This document shows, piece after piece, positions 37,101-44,032 of a stretch of 64,000 bases of DNA (position 1 is the first letter of the stretch; each line of letters opens with the position of its first letter). Under the pieces are notes generated by a model. The model worked only from the letters and a program-made list of their open reading frames with translations. It was not told the origin of the DNA and did not search any database. This stretch comes from a virus, in the IMG/VR virus record IMGVR_UViG_3300020579_000009, positions 1-64,000 of that record. One strand, 5' to 3'. A program made the position numbers and the translations under genes.

Positions 37101-37277
37101 TCACTTTGAACCTTTAGCTGGATTGCACCAGCAAACAGCTATGGCATGAGTATCGTCAAGGTTTAGAACGTGATTTTTGCTTTCACAGCTTGGGCAATAA
37201 GGAATAGAAGTTCCTTCCCTTGCTTCCAACTCTCCCCCGCATTCGCGACAATGCAATTTAATTGTTCTCCGTTCCAT
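37101..37277 (-). CDS. Small zinc-ribbon protein (58 aa)
   Basis: From ATG 37277 behind CGGGGAGCAGAACA. Two CxxC knuckles: LHCRECGGELEAREG and PYCPSCESKNHVL (about 7-33), then a short beta end. Nucleic-acid binding is likely. The leader shares a 15-base word with that of the DUF1643 gene. Confidence 0.55.
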   Translation of the reverse strand: MERRTIKLHCRECGGELEAREGTSIPYCPSCESKNHVLNLDDTHAIAVCWCNPAKGSK

Positions 37278-37312
37278 TGTTCTGCTCCCCGCTCTCTTGG
37301 TAGTAGGATGGG

Positions 37313-37573
37313 TCACGGGCGTAGCCTCACTTCTTTTTTGCCGCGCGTCGTGCGCTGGACTTGCGTGATTGACTCGTAGACGATAAACTTTTTCTCAGCA
37401 GAATCTTCTTCTGCGAAGTGAACAGTGTCTCCGTTGAGGAAAAACTGGCCTCTGCCGATACCACGCTCATCAACAGGGATTTGCCTCATCACTTCGCTGC
37501 AAGGCATGCCCTTGCGATAAATCAGCACTCGCGCAACCATGCCGATAGTCGGTTTAGTCCGTCGCTCGCTCAT
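37313..37573 (-). CDS. Hypothetical accessory protein (86 aa)
   Basis: ATG at 37573 overlaps the previous stop (ATGA) with GGGAGACAGA ahead. Beta-rich, starting MSERRTKPTIGMVARVLIYR, with NGDTVHFAEEDSAEKKFIVY and a basic end RTTRGKKEVRLRP. Perhaps a small SH3-like or RNA-binding protein. Confidence 0.5.
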   Translation of the reverse strand: MSERRTKPTIGMVARVLIYRKGMPCSEVMRQIPVDERGIGRGQFFLNGDTVHFAEEDSAEKKFIVYESITQVQRTTRGKKEVRLRP

Positions 37574-38004
37574 TTCTGTCTCCCACGCGGTTTGCGCTTG
37601 GTGCTGGGCTTCGCGCCTAAAGTCCCCGCCTGTGCATCTCTTGCTGCTCGCGCCATACAACATAAAATCATTTCCCGGTAGAACATCGGAGGCGTCCCCT
37701 TGTGTCCTTCTCCTGCTTCGCCGTGCATGCAAGGAAGCTCTCGGAGCGTTTCCCCTATCTCGAATATGATTCCTTCGCCCATGTCCTTGTTGACCTTCTC
37801 GCACCATTGTTTCTCCGCAAATTCTTCCAACTTCGCCAGCACAGTCCCATGCGCCAAGTCTGCCTTGAGCTGATTCTTGCCTTGCTCCACCTGTATCGCC
37901 GTCAGCTTCGTCTCCAGCGCATTAATCCCTGCCAGCAACTTGCCTTGCGATTCGGCCACGCTCTTCAGCAATACCGCATGCGTCTTGTGCCATTCCTCGC
38001 TCAT
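37570..38004 (-). CDS. Coiled-coil accessory protein (144 aa)
   Basis: ATG at 38004 overlaps the stop of the HTH gene. Central helix (LLAGINALETKLTAIQVEQGKNQ; KLEEFAEKQWCEKVNK) and a basic C-terminus (KPSTKRKPRGRQK). Contains a CMHGEAGEGHKG segment. Unrecognised. Confidence 0.5.
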   Translation of the reverse strand: MSEEWHKTHAVLLKSVAESQGKLLAGINALETKLTAIQVEQGKNQLKADLAHGTVLAKLEEFAEKQWCEKVNKDMGEGIIFEIGETLRELPCMHGEAGEGHKGTPPMFYREMILCCMARAARDAQAGTLGAKPSTKRKPRGRQK

Positions 38005-38177
38005 TGTTGCTTCGCCTGCCGTGATTCCAGCTCGCCAATCGGTATCTGCCACTTGCGGCCTAGCTTCTTTGCCGGGAGTTTGCCCAGATAGATTTGCTGA
38101 TAGATGTGATTCAGCGACATCCCCGTTGCTCTGGCGAAAGCGTAGACGCCCACGTATCCATTGCTATTCTTCGACAT
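38001..38177 (-). CDS. Excisionase-like HTH protein, copy 2
   Basis: 58 aa (ATG 38177, stop 38001). Reads MSKNSNGYVGVYAFARATGM, SLNHIYQQIYLGKLPAKKLG and RKWQIPIGELE: winged HTH with the KLGRKWQIP wing. Clear paralogue of the protein at 33941-34108, including the shared MSK(N)SNG start and GVY.FAR helix. It begins five bases after the end of the copy 2 VTDADD gene. Confidence 0.75.
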   Translation of the reverse strand: MSKNSNGYVGVYAFARATGMSLNHIYQQIYLGKLPAKKLGRKWQIPIGELESRQAKQQ

Positions 38178-38182
38178 CTATT

Positions 38183-38662
38183 TTATCCCCTTGTACTCAA
38201 TCCCTCTCGAATGTTCGCTGTGTGGTGGATGAATCGCTTTGCGGCTCCGCCAGTCTTTGGACGGCTGTTGTCCTCCCGCGTGTCTTTGCCGCGATAGGTT
38301 CCAAGACGCCCAGACTTCGGCATGGCTTTGAGTTTGTAATCGCCCGGCTCGAACGATGCGCCACGGTCAAAGGAAACTACTTCCTTGCTGACCGCTTCGG
38401 GAACCTTGTAGCGCGTGGCATGCGTTCCTTTGATGACGTAAGCGATCGAAGCGGAGATGATGACACTCGCTGCGCTCTCTTGCCGCTTCACCGCCGTTGC
38501 CATCGCGCATTCCCCGTGATTCTTCTTGACGCTTGTTTTGTAGTCCTTCTCCGTGACGTTGACGAGCAAATCGTCGTCCGCATCCGTAACTGTTTTAACT
38601 TTCGGCGCGAACTTCTGAACCACGCCAAGAGCTACTCGGCCAATCCTGTTGCGATTCTTCAT
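38183..38662 (-). CDS. VTDADD-family protein, copy 2
   Basis: 159 aa; first gene of the minus accessory cluster, AAGGGGGGCG before the ATG. Homologous to the protein at 32989-33468 over most of its length (VKTVTDADDDLLVNV, VVSFDRGASFEPGDYKLKA, RFIHHTANIREGL) with roughly a third of positions alike. Followed at once by the short HTH copy 2. Unknown function; basic, probably nucleic-acid binding. Confidence 0.6.
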   Translation of the reverse strand: MKNRNRIGRVALGVVQKFAPKVKTVTDADDDLLVNVTEKDYKTSVKKNHGECAMATAVKRQESAASVIISASIAYVIKGTHATRYKVPEAVSKEVVSFDRGASFEPGDYKLKAMPKSGRLGTYRGKDTREDNSRPKTGGAAKRFIHHTANIREGLSTRG

Positions 38663-38691
38663 GTAGCGCCCCCCTTATGAGGGCTGGCATA

Positions 38692-38721
38692 CTTCTACTA
38701 CTACTCGGCCAAACCTGTCAA
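38692..38721 (-). promoter_or_regulatory. Leftward early promoter
   Basis: Minus strand: TTGACA (38721-38716), 18-nt spacer ending GAGTAGTAG, TAGAAG (38697-38692). Drives the 38662-34134 cluster. Shares the TAGTAG word with the rightward promoters. Confidence 0.5.
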
Positions 38722-38726
38722 GGACA

Positions 38727-38741
38727 TAAAGTGTCACTTTA
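38727..38741. promoter_or_regulatory. Perfect dyad operator between divergent promoters
   Basis: TAAAGTG-T-CACTTTA, seven bases each side with no mismatch, centred between the leftward and rightward early promoters, so one dimer could control both. Different in sequence from the dyads at 32106 and 42673. Confidence 0.6.
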
Positions 38742-38745
38742 GCGA

Positions 38746-38754
38746 TTATCCACA
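38746..38754 (+). promoter_or_regulatory. DnaA box
   Basis: TTATCCACA, identical to the strict bacterial DnaA box. Single copy in a regulatory gap. Could mark an origin or a host-sensitive switch. A second copy at 2189-2197 lies inside the endolysin gene and is probably chance. Confidence 0.4.
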
Positions 38755-38783
38755 GACACTTTTTGGCTGGTACTTTCGTACTA

Positions 38784-38813
38784 TTGCATAGCCTGTTTTG
38801 GTAGTAGTAGTAT
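38784..38813 (+). promoter_or_regulatory. Rightward early promoter
   Basis: TTGCAT (38784-38789), 18-nt spacer with gtagtag, TAGTAT (38808-38813); ATG 38834 follows after GGGAGG. Confidence 0.45.
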
Positions 38814-38833
38814 GTTGCCAGCGGGAGGCGCAC

Positions 38834-39052
38834 ATGGACGGATTGGACTTCATGGCAATCAGTGCTTGGGAACTCGACGAGGAACAGGGCATGCGCGGGT
38901 GGCTCTTGTGGCTCAAACAGGCCGAAAAGCTCATGCACAAGCGCACTCTCGACGGCTGCGAGGATGAGGACGGCTATTCGCTGGACTCCGCGCACGATGC
39001 TTTTGAGGCAGAAATCTCACCCGAAGATTACGCAGCAGGGAAACGAGCCTAG
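38834..39052 (+). CDS. Hypothetical acidic early protein (72 aa)
   Basis: ATG 38834 behind GGGAGG. Acidic, Trp-rich helix (ISAWELDEEQGMRGWLLWLKQA) and DCEDEDG-type middle. Small acidic early proteins in phages often bind and inhibit host enzymes, but no target can be read from the sequence. Confidence 0.5.
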   Translation: MDGLDFMAISAWELDEEQGMRGWLLWLKQAEKLMHKRTLDGCEDEDGYSLDSAHDAFEAEISPEDYAAGKRA

Positions 39053-39086
39053 TTCGCAGCCCCCTGCACTAGAAAGAGGAGCCGAA

Positions 39087-39371
39087 ATGAAACACTTTCC
39101 AGAGAAAATCTACGATATGCGCGGCAACAACAATGGCTTGTATCGCGTCGCTGTGGTCTGGTGCGCGGTTTGCCGCCAGCAATGGGGCGAAGGCTCTTGG
39201 CTAGAGGGCATGAAGGGCTACGACAAGGCCCACCAACCCACCTTCTCCGAGGGTATGACCCGCTTGAATTCCGTGCTAAAGCGTGTCGCTGAGGCCGCCG
39301 TGCCGGATACCGAGCGCGAGGATTACAAAGCCTATGAGCGGTGGCGCGAAGATAGGGCGGTGCGCGGATGA
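39087..39371 (+). CDS. Hypothetical early protein (94 aa)
   Basis: ATG 39087 behind AGAGGAG. Contains VVWCAVCRQQWGEGSW, a one-pair cysteine site, and a charged C-terminal helix (DTEREDYKAYERWREDRA). GATGATT overlap with the next start. Unrecognised. Confidence 0.5.
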   Translation: MKHFPEKIYDMRGNNNGLYRVAVVWCAVCRQQWGEGSWLEGMKGYDKAHQPTFSEGMTRLNSVLKRVAEAAVPDTEREDYKAYERWREDRAVRG

Positions 39372-39571
39372 TTCACTCCATCCCTTGCCCTGATTGCTCG
39401 AAGCGCATGGATTCGTTCCTCTGGTGCGAGCGATGCCTTGGAAGCGGACGTATCGCGCTTATCGCCAAGCCCCAGCCCAGCGGGAAAGCCCTGCTACGCG
39501 CGGCGGGGATATGGTTTGGCTTTTTTCTGCTTGGTATTTTGCTGGTGCTGCGGCAGTTGAGGTTGCTCTAA
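39368..39571 (+). CDS. Zinc-ribbon membrane protein (67 aa)
   Basis: A DnaJ-like knuckle (CPDCSKRMDSFLWCERCLGSGR, 7-28) joined to one transmembrane helix (GIWFGFFLLGILLVLRQL, 47-64). ATG overlaps the previous stop. First of three coupled small membrane genes. Confidence 0.6.
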   Translation: MIHSIPCPDCSKRMDSFLWCERCLGSGRIALIAKPQPSGKALLRAAGIWFGFFLLGILLVLRQLRLL

Positions 39572-39684
39572 TGGACGCCTTCTTTCAAGCGCATGAAGCG
39601 TGGATTCTAGTTTTCATAATCGCTGGCAGCGTCAAGTTCGTCTTTGACGTATTCGACGTGATGAAGTGGTGGAGCAAAGAATGA
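39571..39684 (+). CDS. Single-helix membrane peptide (37 aa)
   Basis: ATG shares its A with the previous TAA (TAATG). MDAFFQAHEAWILVFIIAGS: helix about 11-26, then VFDVFDVMKWWSKE. Coupled to genes on both sides. Confidence 0.5.
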   Translation: MDAFFQAHEAWILVFIIAGSVKFVFDVFDVMKWWSKE

Positions 39685-39791
39685 CCAGCGCGGAAGTGAC
39701 CTGGAAATCCATCGGCAAGTTCCTGCTCGCGGTCTTGGGGGCTTTGGCCTATGTCTACGGTCTGCTGTGGCTGCGGGGGCTGGGCCAGTGA
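39681..39791 (+). CDS. Single-helix membrane peptide (36 aa)
   Basis: ATG 39681 overlaps the previous stop (ATGA). Product MTSAEVTWKSIGKFLLAVLG continues ALAYVYGLLWLRGLGQ: one membrane helix. Its own stop overlaps the nuclease GTG. Confidence 0.55.
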   Translation: MTSAEVTWKSIGKFLLAVLGALAYVYGLLWLRGLGQ

Positions 39792-40141
39792 AAAAGCTCT
39801 GCCTGTTATGCAAGAAGCGTTTCTCTGATGGCCTTTTCTGCGCTCATTGCACGTTTGAGAAACACATGAAGTCTATGAATCTCACTATCGAACCGGAATT
39901 TCTTTTTCACCCGCAACGCAAGTGGCGATGGGACTACATCCTTTCCGGTCATAGAATCGCCGTGGAAATTCAGGGCCAGATTTGGCACAAAGGCGGTCAC
40001 ACGTCCGGCAAGGGAATGCAGCGCGATATGGACAAGAGAAATGCCGGAGTCATGCTGGGCTGGCGCGTGCTTACGTTTTCGACTGACGATGTAATCAGAG
40101 GCCGCGCAAAAGCGTTTATCTACGAACATCTCTTCACCTAA
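39788..40141 (+). CDS. PD-(D/E)XK nuclease with zinc finger (junction resolvase candidate)
   Basis: 117 aa from a GTG in a GTGA overlap. N-terminal finger CLLCKKRFSDGLFCAHC (5-21). The core follows phage endonucleases of the VSR/resolvase-like group: KWRWDYILSGHRIAVEIQGQ (catalytic D and E-x-Q), WHKGGHTSGKGMQRDMDKRN, GWRVLTFSTDDV. It would trim or resolve recombination structures next to the ERF protein gene that follows. Confidence 0.75.
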   Translation: MKKLCLLCKKRFSDGLFCAHCTFEKHMKSMNLTIEPEFLFHPQRKWRWDYILSGHRIAVEIQGQIWHKGGHTSGKGMQRDMDKRNAGVMLGWRVLTFSTDDVIRGRAKAFIYEHLFT

Positions 40142-40154
40142 AAGGAGCTTTTCA

Positions 40155-40973
40155 ATGGCAAATGAGCAACTGGAAATCCCTAGCGAGAAGCACCGCTTCA
40201 GCAACACAAAAGAAGTGCGAGACGAAATCAAGGCTCTTGCCGCGAATGGCGAGACGAAAGAGCTTCCTAAGCTGAACCTGCTGCAAAAGCTCGCTGCCAT
40301 CGTTGCGGAAATCGACAACGTGGACAAGCGCGGGCGCAACGAGTTCCAAAAATATGCATATGTCAAGGCCACGGATGTCGCTTGGCTTGTCAGGAAAGCC
40401 CTGTCCAGCCGGAATATCTACCTGGTGGCCGACGTGGTGGAAGTGCGGAACTACGAAATCCCTGCTAGGGAAGGCTCCATGCAAGCCGTGGACGTGAAGA
40501 TGCAGTTCAGCTTCTTTGATGGCGATGTGGTGGATGGCATGCCCGTTGTGCTCCATGCCTTCGGTACGGGCACCGACAAAGGCGACAAGGCCATCTACAA
40601 GGCCATGACCGGCGCTTTGAAGTATGGGCTTCGCCATGCTTTCCTCATCCCAGATGAGTCTGACCCCGAAGGCGATGCCAGCGTGGACAAGCTGACCGCC
40701 AATGCCAAGAAAGTCGGCGAAGAGAAGGCCAAAGCCATCAAGGAAGGCAAGAATCCACCTGTCCTTAGCCTCTTCTACATCTGGAACGATGAGAACCAGA
40801 CGGCTGAGATTGTGGGGGCCGAAGAGCTGAAAACGGCCAACAAGGACATCCTCAAGCAGTTCTGGAGCAATGCGGCAAAGGCCATCATCGTCACCGGTGA
40901 GCAGTTGGAAGGGCTGAAGTACCAGTTTGAGCAGCGGGAAGTGCCGTTTAGCCCATTGAAGGCGAAGGCATGA
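40155..40973 (+). CDS. erf: ERF-family single-strand annealing protein
   Basis: 272 aa; AAAGGAG before the ATG. The ERF core spans about 40-175: LLQKLAAIVAEIDNVDKRGR, EFQKYAYVKATDVAWLVRKA, and the signature GTGTDKGDKAIYKAMTGALK followed by YGLRHAFLIPDESDPE. ERF proteins anneal single strands in phage recombination and genome circularisation. The C-terminal 80 residues (SLFYIWNDENQTAEIVGAEE) are extra and not recognised. Confidence 0.88.
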   Translation: MANEQLEIPSEKHRFSNTKEVRDEIKALAANGETKELPKLNLLQKLAAIVAEIDNVDKRGRNEFQKYAYVKATDVAWLVRKALSSRNIYLVADVVEVRNYEIPAREGSMQAVDVKMQFSFFDGDVVDGMPVVLHAFGTGTDKGDKAIYKAMTGALKYGLRHAFLIPDESDPEGDASVDKLTANAKKVGEEKAKAIKEGKNPPVLSLFYIWNDENQTAEIVGAEELKTANKDILKQFWSNAAKAIIVTGEQLEGLKYQFEQREVPFSPLKAKA

Positions 40974-41119
40974 GATTGCATGGCCAAAGTGTGACGAGCT
41001 ATAGAGGCAGGAACAACCTCCGGCAATGGCGTAGCAAGAGTGATGAGCGGGCAGGCATGCCCGTAGCTTCACAAATTGGATGGGAAGTCACACCCTTAGC
41101 GCGGGTTCCTGTCCAATGA
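40970..41119 (+). CDS. Hypothetical early protein (49 aa)
   Basis: ATG 40970 overlaps the ERF stop and its TGA overlaps the next ATG, so both edges are ATGA couplings. Basic product: MRLHGQSVTSYRGRNNLRQW, then VTPLARVPVQ. Unrecognised. Confidence 0.5.
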   Translation: MRLHGQSVTSYRGRNNLRQWRSKSDERAGMPVASQIGWEVTPLARVPVQ

Positions 41120-41424
41120 AATTCTCTGAACTCAAAGCGAACTGGGCGTGGTTTCTGGAGCATATGCCGGACGATGAGCCTTGCTCGTTCCCGCGCAGAG
41201 AGGTCAAGCGCAGAATCGCCAACAAAGAGAAACGGAGCAGGGTTTCCTTTGCCTGCGACCCGGATACCTACTCCGAGTTCCACCGGGAGCGGGAACGCAT
41301 CATGCGCGTGCTCGATGAAAACCCCACGCTGTTCGGCCTGTTTATGATTAAGTGCTTGGGCCATTGGGATGACATCGACATCGCAGAGTGGAAGAAAGAG
41401 CAGGAAGGGCCAGATGAAAGCTGA
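41116..41424 (+). CDS. Hypothetical early protein (102 aa)
   Basis: ATG 41116 coupled to the previous stop. Charged, soluble (FLEHMPDDEPCSFPRREVKR; YSEFHRERERIMRVLDENPT). No family recognised. Overlaps the HNH gene by 11 nt. Confidence 0.5.
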   Translation: MKFSELKANWAWFLEHMPDDEPCSFPRREVKRRIANKEKRSRVSFACDPDTYSEFHRERERIMRVLDENPTLFGLFMIKCLGHWDDIDIAEWKKEQEGPDES

Positions 41425-41761
41425 TAGGCAGGCGACGGAAGCCGCTCGCTTCGAGGACGATAGGAGCTATATTGCGAAGGACGGCAGGCACGTCCTGCGT
41501 GGATACGATTGGGACGAACGCAAGCGGGAACTGTTTAAGCGCAGCGGAGGACGGTGCGAGTTCCTGAACTGTCAGGGCTATCGCTGCTCTGCCGAAGGCG
41601 CTATCCCGGCGCACATCATTCCGAGGCACCCGTTGCGCGATGACCGCTTATCAAATTTGAAGCATTACTGCATCCCGCACGACAAGCAGATGGAGAAACA
41701 GGCTTGGCGGAGAATACGGAGCGACAAAGCCGAGAGGATAGCAAATGGTCAAATACCCTAG
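41414..41761 (+). CDS. HNH nuclease-like protein
   Basis: 115 aa. Metal and HNH residues in order: GRCEFLNCQGYRCSAEG, AHIIPRHPLRDDRLSNLKHY, CIPHDKQMEKQ. Fits a small phage HNH endonuclease or recombination-linked nuclease. Lies beside the ERF module. Confidence 0.7.
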   Translation: MKADRQATEAARFEDDRSYIAKDGRHVLRGYDWDERKRELFKRSGGRCEFLNCQGYRCSAEGAIPAHIIPRHPLRDDRLSNLKHYCIPHDKQMEKQAWRRIRSDKAERIANGQIP

Positions 41762-41981
41762 AATGAGGCACTTCCGGTCTGGCGATACGAACCACGTGGA
41801 AACCTGGTGGAGCAGAACCACGGAGATTGGCGTGGGCGTGGTGCCCGTCAAGAGCGATAACTTAGAGCCTGTGCGCTTGCCTGTGGGCCTAGAAGTGACC
41901 GTGGCTACCATGCTGCGCCATTTGCCGAGCAAGCGCGAGCGGGAAGCAAAACGCTTTCTCGCCCTCACGGAGCGCAGCTAG
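41745..41981 (+). CDS. Hypothetical early protein (78 aa)
   Basis: Overlaps the HNH end by 17 nt. Beta-rich start (HFRSGDTNHVETWWSRTTEI) then a helix (VTVATMLRHLPSKREREAK). Not recognised. Confidence 0.45.
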   Translation: MVKYPRMRHFRSGDTNHVETWWSRTTEIGVGVVPVKSDNLEPVRLPVGLEVTVATMLRHLPSKREREAKRFLALTERS

Positions 41982-41982
41982 A

Positions 41983-42525
41983 ATGCGACTGTATTTTATT
42001 CGCCGGGACATGGAAATTAGCGATGCTTTGCCGCTAGATATGCCCTATTTGCGAAAACTCCAGAAGGAAGAATCTTTCGCGCTTGGCTGGATTCCTGAGC
42101 AAATCTTTGACAGGGTTTGGGCTGGAACTTTCACGGGATGGATTTTGCTTTGCCGCGTGAATGGCGACCCTGTGGGTTTTTGTTTTTGCGCTCCGGGCTA
42201 TAAAGCCCCTTTTTATGGAAGAATCTATCAACTCGCGGTGCAAGCCGATGCGCGGCGCTATGACTATGGAACATTCCTTGCCGACACAGCGCATTCGCTT
42301 ATTTCGGAATCAGGCTCGCAGGGAACAACGCTGCGATGCGCCCATGATTTGCCGTCGAACTTCTTTTGGGATGCTCTGGGGTGGAAGCTGCTAGGGATTA
42401 TTCCCGAAGGTTCCAGCGTGGGGGACTCGCCGCGCAAGACAAAGCGAGCCTTGCACAAGCGATTGAAAGTAGGCACGTCGCTATTCCCGTTGGTCGGCCT
42501 TGAACGTGAACTGGCTCGCAGCTAG
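41983..42525 (+). CDS. GNAT acetyltransferase-like protein
   Basis: 180 aa. Reads like a GNAT: LRKLQKEESFALGWIPEQIF, WILLCRVNGDPVGFCFCAPG, IYQLAVQADARRYDYGTFLA (acyl-CoA loop region), ISESGSQGTTLRCAHDLPSN, FFWDALGWKLLGIIP. Substrate unknown; phage GNATs may modify host or phage proteins. Different from the GNAT at 12583-13032. Confidence 0.7.
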   Translation: MRLYFIRRDMEISDALPLDMPYLRKLQKEESFALGWIPEQIFDRVWAGTFTGWILLCRVNGDPVGFCFCAPGYKAPFYGRIYQLAVQADARRYDYGTFLADTAHSLISESGSQGTTLRCAHDLPSNFFWDALGWKLLGIIPEGSSVGDSPRKTKRALHKRLKVGTSLFPLVGLERELARS

Positions 42526-42666
42526 GGGGCGCGGATTTTGCTTGCAAAGGGAGCGAAAAAAGCTCTTGTAGAGAAAGGAGTTTTGCTCTTGCGCGGCCCC
42601 CGGAGCGGTGAGGGGGGAGCCAGCGTTTCGCTATTTCTTCTACCGTAAAATAGTTTGAGAATTAGC

Positions 42667-42695
42667 TTGACAAACCTAACGCTAGGTTGTAGGAT
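42667..42695 (+). promoter_or_regulatory. Strong promoter with operator in its spacer
   Basis: TTGACA (42667-42672), 17-nt spacer, TAGGAT (42690-42695). Within the spacer AACCTA-ACGC-TAGGTT (42673-42688) is a perfect 6-bp dyad, so a bound dimer would exclude polymerase. Starts the 42719-44235 gene group. The preceding 140 bp (42526-42666) show only GC-rich, gene-free sequence. Confidence 0.65.
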
Positions 42696-42718
42696 GGGGT
42701 TAGAAAGTGAGGCACGCC

Positions 42719-42829
42719 ATGACATACGAAACGCCATTCGGAACCTTCAACACCTGGGAAGAAGCTGCTATAGCTTGCGAGCGCTGTGACATGGACCCTG
42801 TTACCTGCATCAAGATGGTGCGGCCATGA
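42719..42829 (+). CDS. Hypothetical early protein (36 aa)
   Basis: First gene behind the operator promoter; TGAGG precedes ATG 42719. Product MTYETPFGTFNTWEEAAIAC continues ERCDMDPVTCIKMVRP, a Cys-rich small protein. Its TGA overlaps the next ATG. Confidence 0.5.
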   Translation: MTYETPFGTFNTWEEAAIACERCDMDPVTCIKMVRP

Positions 42830-43113
42830 ACCAATGCGGCTTTCGAGGACTTGGCCATTACTGCACACTCGGCAAGGTGCAGTTTATTTCTCGCTATCAG
42901 GAGACGAACGATTACTGCGTTGACGGGCGGCGCGTTTCTGTGACTGATGCTGGCGACGTTCACCATGACGAAGAAGGCGATATTGCTCGCATCTACGCAT
43001 TTGAGCTTTCTAAGCATCAAGAGTATCTACGCTGGCATTCTGAGAATGTCTCTTGGCTGAAGAATAAGCCATTCAAATTCAGTGCGGGAATCTGCAAGGC
43101 GTTCGCGGCATGA
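42826..43113 (+). CDS. Hypothetical early protein (95 aa)
   Basis: Coupled to the previous gene. Alpha/beta, with GRRVSVTDAGDVHHDEEGDI and a helix ELSKHQEYLRWHSENV. Unrecognised. Confidence 0.5.
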   Translation: MNQCGFRGLGHYCTLGKVQFISRYQETNDYCVDGRRVSVTDAGDVHHDEEGDIARIYAFELSKHQEYLRWHSENVSWLKNKPFKFSAGICKAFAA

Positions 43114-43355
43114 GACGCAGGGGCACGCATCCTTTGAGCGGCAAGAAATATGCCGCTATGTTGGCGAAAATAAGTGAACCTAGATTTGTTGCTGAAGGGG
43201 CTTGCGGCGGTGAATATGCCGTCGTGTGGGACAGAAAGCGCCAGCGAATCGTATTTCCTTATCTGCGCACTGGCGTAAGCCTATCGGACGACCAAATTAG
43301 AGCCATTGCAGAAGAATTGAATGGTTTAATGGGAGACGCCAATGAGCGGCTCTGA
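43110..43355 (+). CDS. Hypothetical early protein (81 aa)
   Basis: ATG overlaps the previous stop. Contains GEYAVVWDRKRQRIVFPYLR and a helix SDDQIRAIAEELNGLM. Unrecognised. Confidence 0.5.
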   Translation: MRRRGTHPLSGKKYAAMLAKISEPRFVAEGACGGEYAVVWDRKRQRIVFPYLRTGVSLSDDQIRAIAEELNGLMGDANERL

Positions 43356-43806
43356 CAAAGTTTATATCCCTGAGTGGATGCCGGAGCGCCGCCAGGACTT
43401 CATGGTGACTTGCGATGAAGTACCCACTCCTCATTCCTATGCCATTTGCTGTTGCACGGCGAACCACAAAAATCCCAATCCAGTGCCATCGTGGACTTCG
43501 CATGACCCATTGACCAGATGGGCAGACAGTATCGTATATGCGTTTTCGACCGGACAGTATGGAGATTTGCACGTTGATGAGAACTTCGCCAAGGCAGTAT
43601 TGGATGTGAAGAATCGCATCAAGGCATCCCAAGCGACGAAGCAATTAAAGCAGTGCCATACCTTGGCTTGCAGATGCGGGAAGAAAATTGAAATTGAGAC
43701 GTTCGGTTGGGGACCGGGAGAGCATGGCGAATCTTGGATGTGTCCTGACTGCAAGAAGCGATACATGGAGTTATGCGAAAGGCAAATTGATGAATCAGGA
43801 ACATAG
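43342..43806 (+). CDS. Hypothetical early protein with zinc ribbon (154 aa)
   Basis: Cysteine and Trp rich; a C-terminal ribbon CHTLACRCGKKIEIE...WMCPDCKKRYMELC (about 108-145). The first half (AICCCTANHKNPNPV; DPLTRWADSIVYAF) is unknown. Overlaps both neighbours by about 15 nt. Confidence 0.5.
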   Translation: MSGSDKVYIPEWMPERRQDFMVTCDEVPTPHSYAICCCTANHKNPNPVPSWTSHDPLTRWADSIVYAFSTGQYGDLHVDENFAKAVLDVKNRIKASQATKQLKQCHTLACRCGKKIEIETFGWGPGEHGESWMCPDCKKRYMELCERQIDESGT

Positions 43807-44032
43807 CGAGAATCATTACAACTGTAATGCTTGCGTGGCGTTTAACGTTTATTGGATTAGTGGACAAGGAAAGATGGTCAATTTGAGGCAGCGTTACATG
43901 AGCGATACACCTAAGAATCCCGCCGCAGTAGCTCTCGGCAGCATAAAGAGCAAGAAAAAAGCTAAGTCCTCGCGCAAGAACGGCAAGCTAGGCGGCAGGC
44001 CAAAGAAAGTAGTTGACAAGGCGGCGCAATGA
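43790..44032 (+). CDS. Basic early protein (80 aa)
   Basis: ATG 43790 inside the end of the previous gene. Ends in a lysine-rich segment with AVALGSIKSKKKAKSSRKNG then KLGGRPKK, a DNA-contact type motif seen in phage and plasmid proteins. The first half has NHYNCNACVAFNVYW. Confidence 0.45.
   Translation: MNQEHSENHYNCNACVAFNVYWISGQGKMVNLRQRYMSDTPKNPAAVALGSIKSKKKAKSSRKNGKLGGRPKKVVDKAAQ

Noticed and set aside
37877-38680. 267-residue plus-strand open frame opposite the accessory cluster
   Set aside because: Runs antisense through three coupled minus genes with recognisable products (VTDADD protein, HTH protein); no start signal of its own.
40152-41072. 306-residue minus-strand open frame opposite the ERF gene
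   Set aside because: Exact antisense shadow of a gene with clear ERF signature.
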